Assembly (NCBI GenBank): GCA_002505355.1
Contig: DAUW01000131.1
Location: 1 to 44,644, forward strand
Source of the DNA: Euryarchaeota archaeon UBA229
Lineage (GTDB): Archaea; Thermoplasmatota; Poseidoniia; Poseidoniales; Poseidoniaceae
Reading direction: 5' to 3'
Length of the DNA: 44,644 bases
Within the stretch, counting starts at the first letter, position 1; each line of letters opens with the position of its first letter. Position numbers and translations under genes: made by a program. Of this stretch, positions 31,756 through 39,319 are shown piece after piece. The notes under the pieces are model-generated. The model saw only the letters and a program-made list of their open reading frames with translations. It made no database searches and was not told the origin of the DNA.

Positions 31756-32910
31756 ATGGAAGACAAACCCAGATTAGAGGTTTTGACAACCCCCTCAAGT
31801 TACGACGGCGTACGATTACAAATCGAAAATGCAATCGTGCAAAACCGAGATTATTACAATTTTAAAATGACAGAATTACCCCATATGGAAGTTGCCGTTG
31901 AGAGTTTGAAAAAGGGTGCAGCAGATTTACTGGCAATGAGTATTAACCAATGGAAATCTATTGATAATGAGGGACTACAAATTTCGGCATTCTTAGCAAG
32001 AAGAGAACCTACTTGGGTGTTGGTTGCCGATGATAAACCGGAATACTTGCCCTATGGCGGCATAGTTGTCTGTGACAAGAAACTTATCAAGCGGCAGATA
32101 CTAAGGATGCGAGAAGATCTATCGATACTTGATATGACGAGTTTCTTAAGCACCTATTTTGCTGAAGTTGATGCTGAATCGATAGATGTGAATGAAGAAT
32201 TAGACCTATTGGAAAAATCAAGGGAAGACGGTTTAATTGATGGTTACATAATCTCAAGAGGTAAATTTAGTCAGATTAAATCAAGAGTAAGGCGTCATAC
32301 GTTGGGAATGCAAAGAGAAAAGCCGTCTCAGGAATTTGAACGCTCTAAATTTATCTCACCGCCGTTGGAAGGTTTTACTGTACTGGTATCGAGAGTCGGA
32401 TTTCCTAATCCTACTTTGGACAGATTGAATGATAAAGCGGCTGAAATATGCTACTCTGTTGAAAATTCCATATTTGAATCTCTATCCGATGAATTGAAAG
32501 AAATTTCCGGAATATTTGTTGAACAGAAGAAACTCTCTACCATTCTAAAGCAGTATGTCAAATTAATTGACGATTCGTATGCCCTTAAGATTGGTGAGAA
32601 CTATTTGATACCCAGTAGCAAAAAGAGTCGTGACTCAAGAACAAAGTGGAACCCATCGAAGGATTTGATTCAGGGTCCAAGAATATGTATTTACTTTGAG
32701 GTTGTGGGTAGCGATAGTAAGGTCTCACTTGAATTAGTCCGGATTGAGCCGCTGCATGATAACAAATTTGACCGTGGTAAAAATGTGTTAATAACCGAGA
32801 TTAAATTCACTGTTGATTTAATGTTGAAGCAACACGACGAATTGAGGCGGCTTATTAGTGGCCTACCAGAGGATTATGCTTTGCCAAAGTCCGGTTTATT
32901 GAAGTTGTAG
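31756..32910 (+). CDS. HemC-like (porphobilinogen deaminase fold) protein lacking catalytic residues
   Basis: A 384-residue protein I read as a remote hydroxymethylbilane synthase homologue. Residues about 45-180 follow the HemC order: a helix-plus-strand VESLKKGAADLLAMSIN matching the family's LLxGxxDLAVHSMKD, then GLQISAFLARREPTWVLV matching GLxIAAxxxREDPRDAFV, then KKLIKRQILRMREDL matching GTSSLRRQxQL, then DGLIDGYIISRGKFSQIKS matching YDAIILAxAGLxRL. The catalytic Asp, most cofactor-binding Arg and the dipyrromethane Cys are not at their places. Residues 215-384 do not match. It is therefore probably not an HMBS. GAGGTAATTTAG precedes ATG 31756. It converges on the next gene with one base between. 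No other heme gene is nearby. Confidence 0.55.
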   Translation: MEDKPRLEVLTTPSSYDGVRLQIENAIVQNRDYYNFKMTELPHMEVAVESLKKGAADLLAMSINQWKSIDNEGLQISAFLARREPTWVLVADDKPEYLPYGGIVVCDKKLIKRQILRMREDLSILDMTSFLSTYFAEVDAESIDVNEELDLLEKSREDGLIDGYIISRGKFSQIKSRVRRHTLGMQREKPSQEFERSKFISPPLEGFTVLVSRVGFPNPTLDRLNDKAAEICYSVENSIFESLSDELKEISGIFVEQKKLSTILKQYVKLIDDSYALKIGENYLIPSSKKSRDSRTKWNPSKDLIQGPRICIYFEVVGSDSKVSLELVRIEPLHDNKFDRGKNVLITEIKFTVDLMLKQHDELRRLISGLPEDYALPKSGLLKL

Positions 32911-32911
32911 A

Positions 32912-33484
32912 CTATTCCGACTCAATGTTCACCAAGTCTTCAACCAACTTATCAAAACCTTGGTTGGAAATGTAATTCTCTAATTCAATTAATTCAGAAG
33001 GTGATTGATCGTCACACAGATCATTAATCGATTGATCTATATCTCGGGCAATTCGCTCCCAGGTTCCGGCAAATCGTTGTAAGTCTGAGGCAAATCTTTC
33101 TACTGCCTCTACCGCAGACATATTTGGGTGCAGTATCAGTGAAATATCTGAAGAAATCTTGTCATTGGCCAATTTTAATCGATTAATATCGGTATACACT
33201 TCAACCATCGTGGCTCTAAGTTCCGCTAGATTGTTGTTTTTGGAAAATTTCCTTTGTGCCCTCTCGACCACTTTTTTCATGCTACCAATTCCTGCTACCA
33301 TAGCCTCTCTCGCTTTTGACGATTCAAGTATTGCTTGTTCTGCCTCGCTCATTCTTTGGGTTATTGCGTCATCTAGCCCACTCAAATTCTTTTTGAAATC
33401 ATTACGAATCGTCTCTGCTAAGGAATCCGATAAAGAATTAGTTTCCTTGATTGCAGTCTTTGCAGATTTGTAACTACGACTCAT
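32912..33484 (-). CDS. Small coiled-coil protein of unknown function
   Basis: A 190-residue, almost entirely helical protein. It has a basic N-terminal half (MSRSYKSAKTAIKE, KKVVERAQRKFSK) and an acidic C-terminal half ending DKLVEDLVNIESE. Heptad-like stretches cover about 20-85 and 95-150. The charge polarity, size and terminal acidic helix recall ESCRT-III/Snf7 (CdvB) proteins, but no diagnostic motif was identified and the likeness may be generic. The frame is open back to 33676, but those residues are not protein-like; ATG 33484 was chosen. It is divergent from the SAP-like protein across 153 bases and may share regulation with it. Confidence 0.6.
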   Translation of the reverse strand: MSRSYKSAKTAIKETNSLSDSLAETIRNDFKKNLSGLDDAITQRMSEAEQAILESSKAREAMVAGIGSMKKVVERAQRKFSKNNNLAELRATMVEVYTDINRLKLANDKISSDISLILHPNMSAVEAVERFASDLQRFAGTWERIARDIDQSINDLCDDQSPSELIELENYISNQGFDKLVEDLVNIESE

Positions 33485-33637
33485 GGTTGGAACCACCGTG
33501 CCTACATGCGGGCTTAACTGCCAAGTATACAATACCTTTGCGGAGGGCAAAAAACCCCTGTGAAATGTAAAAAAAATGCTTGGAAGATAGCGAAACCACA
33601 TATACTGCTTTGTATGCATATCAATCAAGGTGGTAGA

Positions 33638-35407
33638 ATGACCGACAAAGTGGACCTTCTTTGCGAATTGTACCAAGCCCGCTTTGACCGCCTGAAAGAG
33701 ATTGCCTCAATCAGTGATTTACCAAAAAATGGTCCTGTTGAAGTAGTGAGGGCCAGACTAATCAAAAACCTAGTTCTAGCTGATTGGGACTTATCAGAAG
33801 ATAATATTAAATCAATCAAAAACAAGAGTTTGGGAGAGATACTTGGTGTCTTCGGACTTAAGAAATCTGGCTCTATCAGGGAGCGCCGGCAAAGATTATA
33901 CTTACACCTGTATCAAGATCCAAAAATTCTGACCGCTGAAAATTTGGATGCGCTGAACAAGCAGGAAATCCACACCTTGTGTAAAATTCTTGAATTGCCT
34001 CTGACAGGTGATAAGCAAACGTTGCTCGTTAGGGTCGCAGGAGTACTGGCATCTCAACAGGGCTCATGGGGTAGGGTAAAGAAATCGCTGAAGCGTAAAA
34101 ACGATAACGCGAAAGCTAAAATCGTCATACCGCACCCATCTGATGATGATGAGCAAAATACTGTCAATATACAAGATAGCGTCGATAAATTCATTCAAGA
34201 ACACCCCGATGGCTGGAGTTTCGAGGATGAGTCACAACTAAGAAATGACTTAGCAGAAGATGGCTTAGATACTTCCCTCGTCGAGGTAGCAAACTCAATT
34301 GATAATGCCCTAAAAACCGGTCAACAAGATGATTATGATGAGATACCAGTGCCGCAAATGAATCAGACAGCACCAAGCATCGTTAATGAAACCGCAATAG
34401 ACACGTTAGAACGTGAAGCAGCGATAATCGAGGTCGATTCTAGGATGGCTGAAATAGAGTCTGCGGCCCGAGACTTCCTGACCGTAAGCTCCACGGCAAA
34501 CAGTGAGGATTTTGAATCTTTCATCTCTAGTTTATCTAGTCACGGTATACCAGTTGATGTAATGTCAGTACGTGCTTACTTAACAGATATCATCATGAAA
34601 CTAGAATTTAAAATTGAATCAGAAAAAAGTGCTGTTAATGCAATGCCTAACTCATGGTCAGAACGTGAGGCGATAAGACAATTTGAGAATTCTAGAAGTT
34701 CTCTGCGAGACCAATTGACCAACACGATTGACCTGCATGATGGTGATTTAGTCAAGGCAAGAATGAGTTTTGAAGACATTGCAAAATCAATGGGACTCGA
34801 CTTGAGGATTCCAAGTATATCTGGCCGGCTGCATGCACTATTTGATTTACACATTGAATTATCCGAGGCAGAAGGATTACAAGATCCTAACATTGCCAGA
34901 AGAAATAGAGTACTGAAAGTACTACATCATGGATCGGTTCACTTGACACCTGAGGAACGTCGGGTCATTGACCGCTTAGAAAGAAACATTGTAGCATTTG
35001 AACAGTTAATTGAAACCGTCATGGAGTCCTCTGAGGGCCATTTCACAGAGTCACAACAAGCCTTAGTAATCCGCTTCTTGGAGTCAAGAGGTTACGATGT
35101 TAATACGCCAGATTTACGTCCAAAGATACTGGCTTCTGCTGGAATCATTGGTGCTGAATTAGGTTTCATATCCCCTGCCGATATTCCAAAAATTGCGCCC
35201 GGTGTTGTCTTGTCAGAATCTGAGGTTGACTCTATTATTACGGAGTTGAAGACCTTGGCTGATAGTTTCAGACCGAGTAAAGCCACATCAACTATTGATG
35301 ATGTCATTGCTGAAGACGAGGACTTGATCGATGCTGGTGAGAGATTAAAATCCGCAAAGGAAAAGATTGACCATATCGATGATGTACTTGCTAGGCTGCG
35401 AGGGTAA
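33638..35407 (+). CDS. Large helical protein with tandem SAP-like motifs at its N terminus
   Basis: A 589-residue protein of no recognised family. The first ~150 residues hold three SAP-like helix-turn-helix units (LPKNGPVEVVRARLIKNL, LGVFGLKKSGSIRERRQRLY, LCKILELPLTGDKQTLLVRV); SAP motifs often bind DNA. A very basic segment (SLKRKNDNAKAKIVI) and an acidic region follow, then long helical and probably coiled-coil stretches to the end. No membrane or signal segment is present. ATG 33638 follows AAGGTGGTAGA; the frame is open back to 33560 but has no ribosome site there. It is divergent from the coiled-coil protein and converges on the secretion ATPase with a 2-base gap. Nucleoid organisation is a possible, unproven role. 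Confidence 0.55.
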   Translation: MTDKVDLLCELYQARFDRLKEIASISDLPKNGPVEVVRARLIKNLVLADWDLSEDNIKSIKNKSLGEILGVFGLKKSGSIRERRQRLYLHLYQDPKILTAENLDALNKQEIHTLCKILELPLTGDKQTLLVRVAGVLASQQGSWGRVKKSLKRKNDNAKAKIVIPHPSDDDEQNTVNIQDSVDKFIQEHPDGWSFEDESQLRNDLAEDGLDTSLVEVANSIDNALKTGQQDDYDEIPVPQMNQTAPSIVNETAIDTLEREAAIIEVDSRMAEIESAARDFLTVSSTANSEDFESFISSLSSHGIPVDVMSVRAYLTDIIMKLEFKIESEKSAVNAMPNSWSEREAIRQFENSRSSLRDQLTNTIDLHDGDLVKARMSFEDIAKSMGLDLRIPSISGRLHALFDLHIELSEAEGLQDPNIARRNRVLKVLHHGSVHLTPEERRVIDRLERNIVAFEQLIETVMESSEGHFTESQQALVIRFLESRGYDVNTPDLRPKILASAGIIGAELGFISPADIPKIAPGVVLSESEVDSIITELKTLADSFRPSKATSTIDDVIAEDEDLIDAGERLKSAKEKIDHIDDVLARLRG

Positions 35408-35409
35408 AC

Positions 35410-36648
35410 TCACCTTGTGGCGTAGAAATTTTGAATCACTTGTGTTACCGTTTGAATGTCACGAATGTCCCTATTCAGCAAATCCTCGAGGATTCTCTGT
35501 CGCTGACTTACATGCTTCTCAAACACATCCGGAGATACGCCAGCGGCTTGACATATTATTTCGCGCAGTTTTGACGGTATCCCAGTTTCTTCTATTCGGT
35601 CATTGGCTGGATTGTACTTCCAAATGACGTTCAACCTTGGTTTGGTGCCTTCCATACCCGCAATTTCAGCAACTTCGGTAATTTTCCTAACTGTTTTACC
35701 ATTGACATGTAATCTTGCTTGAATAATAATTAAATCCAATCCGGTTAGCATAATCGGTGGAACTAGCATCGGTGGGTTGATCATTCGAGTGACCGTCTCT
35801 TGAGCGGTATTTGCGTGCAGTGATCCAAATGAACCATCGTGACCAGTATTCATTGCGGTGAGTAAAGTAGCAGCCTCTGGACCCCTAACTTCACCAACAA
35901 TTATCCTATCTGGGCGCATCCTCAAACTCGATTTTAGACAATCGTTCATATCTACTTCAGGAGTTCCATCCGGCCGTTCACGTCTTGTTTCCATTCTAAG
36001 CCAATGATCATGATAAACTTGCAATTCAGCAGTATCTTCAACTGTCAATAACCTTCTATGCCATGGAATGTACATTCCAAGACAATTAAGTGTAGTTGTC
36101 TTACCCGAGCCAGTACCTCCAGCAATTACGAAATTTGCTGGCCTGCTATCAAGACCTTCAATCCAGACCCACATCATTGCCGCGAGCCGGGAATTGACTG
36201 TTCCAAATTTGATCAAATCGAGCATTGTCAATGGGTCCTCTCTAAATTTACGAATTGTTAGCGTCGGCCCGTCTGGAGAAATTGGTGGAATCGTCCCATT
36301 TACTCGAGAACCATCTGGCAATCTACCATCAAATATTGGTACGAGACCAGGACCATCTCCCAATGGTACATTGGTAAATGATGCGATATTCTTGGCAATC
36401 TGGATACCATTATCGTCCTCAATCCATACGTTTGTGCGACACATACCATGATTTCGATGAGCAACTTTTACACACTGCGAACCACCATTGTACATAACCT
36501 CCTCAAGGTTATCATCCTCTAGTAGGACAGCTAAATCACCGTAGGGATTTGCGTCAATTGAACCATCAACATGGTAAATTGGCGATGGATGGTTTGGTTC
36601 GGTGTAAATTGTTACTCTGCCGTATTGTTCTAATATTTTTTCAGACAT
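35410..36648 (-). CDS. Type II/IV secretion ATPase (TadA/PilT-like, archaeal pilus motor)
   Basis: A hexameric ATPase that powers archaeal type IV pili or related machines. Walker A is GGTGSGKT at 177-184. The Asp box (VEDTAELQV), Walker B region (RIIVGEVRGPEA) and His box (GHDGSFGSLHAN) follow in the family order. An N-terminal domain of about 130 residues contains VMYNGGSQCVKV and DGRLPDGSRVNGTIPP, typical of CpaF/TadA. Length is 412. GGAGGCTAGACA precedes ATG 36648 and overlaps the stop of the T2SF gene upstream. It is the last gene of the pilus set. The archaellar FlaI ATPase is the alternative, but no other arl gene is present. Confidence 0.92.
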   Translation of the reverse strand: MSEKILEQYGRVTIYTEPNHPSPIYHVDGSIDANPYGDLAVLLEDDNLEEVMYNGGSQCVKVAHRNHGMCRTNVWIEDDNGIQIAKNIASFTNVPLGDGPGLVPIFDGRLPDGSRVNGTIPPISPDGPTLTIRKFREDPLTMLDLIKFGTVNSRLAAMMWVWIEGLDSRPANFVIAGGTGSGKTTTLNCLGMYIPWHRRLLTVEDTAELQVYHDHWLRMETRRERPDGTPEVDMNDCLKSSLRMRPDRIIVGEVRGPEAATLLTAMNTGHDGSFGSLHANTAQETVTRMINPPMLVPPIMLTGLDLIIIQARLHVNGKTVRKITEVAEIAGMEGTKPRLNVIWKYNPANDRIEETGIPSKLREIICQAAGVSPDVFEKHVSQRQRILEDLLNRDIRDIQTVTQVIQNFYATR

Positions 36649-36651
36649 TGT

Positions 36652-37383
36652 CTAGCCTCCAATCATCTTTACTGATCCAAGATATAGTAACATAGAGGTT
36701 GACATCCAAAATGGTACCCACCACAACATATCTCTCATTCTTCCCATCATTCTGCCAGAAACTAGGGCTCCAACAGCCGATGCCATAGCAAAGAAGTTAG
36801 AAAATGTCGCGTTGAATTCACTGATTTGATATCCTGCCTTGGCCGGGGCAAATAGCCCAACAATAAAAGCGATCAAGACTGGCAGTCCAATGCAGACAAA
36901 CAACACGATAAGGATGCCTCGTCCGGCAAGTTCGCTCTCCCGCTTATTCATCAAATCATTGAGTCTTTCATAGTCCATTGCTAAATCTGCTAAGATATTC
37001 TGTAACGGTGCATCTTGTTGAATTGCTGTGTCGATTAGAACAATCACTCTTTGTACTTGTGATGAGCGAGTTTTGGAAGCAAAGGCTGACAAGGCTGCAT
37101 CAAATGAGGAAGCATGGCTGCTCTCTAATGTTTCAGTCAATAGTTTACCTAGAACGCCCGGCGTATTCCTACCCTGTTCCAGCATCGCTTCTTGCAAACC
37201 TCTACCGGCACCAACTGCGTCTGATAATGATTCTAATAATCCTGGTAATTGATTCTCAATCCCTCTTCGACGATTTCTCTCGAGTATCGGAGGTATGCCG
37301 CCGGCGGCGCACGCAATTCCAACAACAAACAGGAACAAGACAAACATGTTGTCATTAAATGCCTCTAAAAAATCAAAGATCAT
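36652..37383 (-). CDS. T2SF/TadC-like pilus membrane protein, second copy
   Basis: A 243-residue platform protein of the T2SF (GspF/TadB/TadC) superfamily. It has one N-terminal helix (NMFVLFLFVVGIACAAGG), a cytoplasmic helical domain with PGLLESLSDAVGAGRGLQEAM (the family's L-x-x-L-x-x-x-x-x-x-G-x-x-x-x-x-A-L pattern), then RGILIVLFVCIGLPVLIAFIVGL and two more helices. ATG 37383 directly follows the stop of the first T2SF gene; the open frame continues upstream but overlaps that gene. With its partner it would form the membrane base on which the ATPase acts. Confidence 0.85.
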   Translation of the reverse strand: MIFDFLEAFNDNMFVLFLFVVGIACAAGGIPPILERNRRRGIENQLPGLLESLSDAVGAGRGLQEAMLEQGRNTPGVLGKLLTETLESSHASSFDAALSAFASKTRSSQVQRVIVLIDTAIQQDAPLQNILADLAMDYERLNDLMNKRESELAGRGILIVLFVCIGLPVLIAFIVGLFAPAKAGYQISEFNATFSNFFAMASAVGALVSGRMMGRMRDMLWWVPFWMSTSMLLYLGSVKMIGG

Positions 37384-37384
37384 A

Positions 37385-37966
37385 TTACAACCCCGGGTCC
37401 TTAGTATGGGCTTTAAGACCAATCAAAATCATTCCAAGAAGAGTAAATAATAACCCTCCATTAACAGTTGAATTAATCACCCCTTGGTCTATAGAACCGA
37501 CAATAGCTTCTGCTCCATCGCCAAGTATTTGTGGCACTAAGCCAACGATTGCTAAAATAATTGGGCCAATCATTCCTATCGAGAGTAGCGTTTCAGGTAC
37601 ACCACCTAAATCTTCGATGTATTTTTTGACAGTTTCATTTCTGTCTTCCTCCATTCGCTTACCCTGCTTTCTAAGTGTTTCAACAAGGTCGGTATTTTGC
37701 GTCAAATTTGTGTACATGGTGTTGAGTAGCCGACGATATCCATCAGATTCTGCTTTATTCATCATGGCCTTAACCTCAAATTCCAAACCCCGAGATTTAC
37801 CGGAGGATAACTTATTCATGATGGTTGAAAAATCCTTGGAGATAATTCCGTAACCTCCCTGGCCAATTGAATGGAGTGCTGCTTCAAGCCCGACACCGGA
37901 TGACATCAGAACATCTAGCGTCCTAATCACGTAGAGAATTTCCTTTTTCTCATCCAACTTTCTCAA
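37385..37966 (-). CDS. T2SF/TadB-like pilus membrane protein, first copy
   Basis: A 193-residue T2SF-type protein. The cytoplasmic part starts LDEKKEILYVIRTLDVLMSSG followed by VGLEAALHSIGQGGYG, the typical L-x-x-L-x-x-x-x-x-G-x-x-x-x-x-A-L-x-x-I pattern, and ends in three hydrophobic segments (SIGMIGPIILAIVGLVPQIL and GGLLFTLLGMILIGL among them). It is short compared with full-length TadB, so it has only one T2SF unit. The start is TTG 37966 with GAGGG about 10 bases upstream. It is followed without a gap by the second T2SF gene and the ATPase. The upstream small beta-rich gene is 10 bases away and probably in the same transcript. Confidence 0.82.
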   Translation of the reverse strand: MRKLDEKKEILYVIRTLDVLMSSGVGLEAALHSIGQGGYGIISKDFSTIMNKLSSGKSRGLEFEVKAMMNKAESDGYRRLLNTMYTNLTQNTDLVETLRKQGKRMEEDRNETVKKYIEDLGGVPETLLSIGMIGPIILAIVGLVPQILGDGAEAIVGSIDQGVINSTVNGGLLFTLLGMILIGLKAHTKDPGL

Positions 37967-37976
37967 AGCAAATCCC

Positions 37977-38330
37977 TCAAATTATGTCTTCAATAAATTC
38001 AAAGGTGAACATTTCATTGGATCCGTCATATTCCATTGTCGCGAATACTACCTTGACATCTCTCTCTTCAAACGGGTCGTGGATACAAGGTTGTCCAGTT
38101 CGATACATTGAAAGAATTTTCTTGTATTCATCTATTTTCATTTCACCCGAAACTGTGTATAGGGTCGATTCCGAACCCTCGTCGTGCAAATTATCGCCTT
38201 CTTGGCCGCGCACTATCGTTCTAGTAATTCTTCGTGCAGACTTTACTTTTATGTCCGCATTTGGAATACGAATCCAATCAGAGCTGCTTGTTCCAGTTGC
38301 GGGGCGAATAAAAAAATCCATTCCGGCCAT
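37977..38330 (-). CDS. Small beta-rich protein of unknown function next to pilus genes
   Basis: A 117-residue protein without signal peptide or membrane helix. Alternating strands with GQEGDNLHDEGSESTLYTVS, GEMKIDEYKKILSMYRTGQP and a C-terminal strand MFTFEFIEDI are visible. The order D-x-G-x-x-x-x-x-x-x-G then an x-Y-x-x-I helix and a G-x-P turn faintly resembles phage tail/contractile-system proteins of the GpU or baseplate wedge kind; this is a pattern impression only. ATG 38330 was chosen for the AGGTGGAG just upstream (GTG 38351 is open). It ends 10 bases before the first T2SF gene, so it is probably a partner of the pilus machine. Confidence 0.5.
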   Translation of the reverse strand: MAGMDFFIRPATGTSSSDWIRIPNADIKVKSARRITRTIVRGQEGDNLHDEGSESTLYTVSGEMKIDEYKKILSMYRTGQPCIHDPFEERDVKVVFATMEYDGSNEMFTFEFIEDII

Positions 38331-38392
38331 TACTCCACCTGTTATACCCACTATTGGGGCGGGACTTGAATGTGTTGGGAGAAATTATGCCA

Positions 38393-39319
38393 TCAAACTA
38401 ATCTAAACCATCCAAATGCAGGTTCATGAACAGTTCCGCTATCTGACAACTCTTCCAGTTTTTCCTCAGCAATGGAACGTTGGAAGCCCCTGGCCTCTGA
38501 ATTTAATAAAATCGTTTCAAATTCAACCCCGTCACCCTGATCTAGTTTGGTAATTATGTCTAGGATTACCGTCTCTAAATCATCTTGCTGAGCTTCCCCA
38601 TCAGTATCGCCTTGTTTTTCATCAACTAACAATTGCTGTGGGGCCGGCTTAGTCGCGGCATCTAGTCTGCCCTCGGCAATATCAAGGGCTTGCATTACAT
38701 TCAACCGATAGTGTTCCAAATCGATATCACCATAATGATTTCTTGAGGCAATCAGACCCAAAATCCTTGCTTGTGACATTTCAGATTTAGCCAGCGACTC
38801 AGCATTGGGTTCAAAATCAAGACTTGATACATACTCGGCCATTCTTACCAGCAATGATTGTGAGGTCTTGGCAAGCCAAGAAGCATACCTTTGAGCGTCA
38901 ATGATACACATTTCCTCAGGTCGAAGAGATGTATATATGGCACCTTCATCGGTTTGATACAACCTTGTTTTTGCAATCATTAAGACAAGAATCGGTTCGC
39001 CTGACTCCAACCTAGCAGACAACTGAATCGTCAGTTCTTTGACTGAATCAGAGACATAGTCACCAACGGAGAAGTAATTGACTCCTGATGGGTCCCTTAG
39101 TTGCCCTTGGTATATCACTGAACCATTGGCAACATCTCTCCCCTCTATTCTCTCTAACAAACCTGCAACAATTACTCGGTTAACCCGAGAGCCGAGTTTT
39201 GTAACAACAAATGATGGATCAAATTCTCCTGAGCCTTTCTCAGAAAGGGTTGATTCTCCATATTCAGAAGCAAACATGTGAAGCGCTGGTTGTCGTTTTA
39301 TCGATCTGGCAGCTTGCAT
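38393..39319 (-). CDS. Replication protein A-associated protein (RPAP)
   Basis: A 308-residue archaeal RPA partner (COG3390 type). The N terminus (SIKRQPALHMFASEYGEST, then RVNRVIVAGLLERIEGRD and GQLRDPSGVNYFSVGDYVS) forms an OB fold. A helical middle holds YASWLAKTSQSLLVRMAEYV. An acidic Gln-rich linker (about 220-250) is followed by a C-terminal winged-helix-like domain (LNSEARGFQRSIAEEKLEEL). Its ATG overlaps the last base of the RPA stop codon, so the two are translationally coupled. The pair is standard in euryarchaea and acts on single-stranded DNA. Confidence 0.88.
   Translation of the reverse strand: MQAARSIKRQPALHMFASEYGESTLSEKGSGEFDPSFVVTKLGSRVNRVIVAGLLERIEGRDVANGSVIYQGQLRDPSGVNYFSVGDYVSDSVKELTIQLSARLESGEPILVLMIAKTRLYQTDEGAIYTSLRPEEMCIIDAQRYASWLAKTSQSLLVRMAEYVSSLDFEPNAESLAKSEMSQARILGLIASRNHYGDIDLEHYRLNVMQALDIAEGRLDAATKPAPQQLLVDEKQGDTDGEAQQDDLETVILDIITKLDQGDGVEFETILLNSEARGFQRSIAEEKLEELSDSGTVHEPAFGWFRLV

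Noticed and set aside
35410..36648. Archaellum motor FlaI/ArlI
   Set aside because: No other archaellum gene is present, and two separate single T2SF-unit proteins accompany it, which fits a Tad-like pilus better.
37359..37853. 164-residue open frame on the plus strand
   Set aside because: It lies antisense to the two T2SF genes, whose hydrophobic pattern and coupling are clear.
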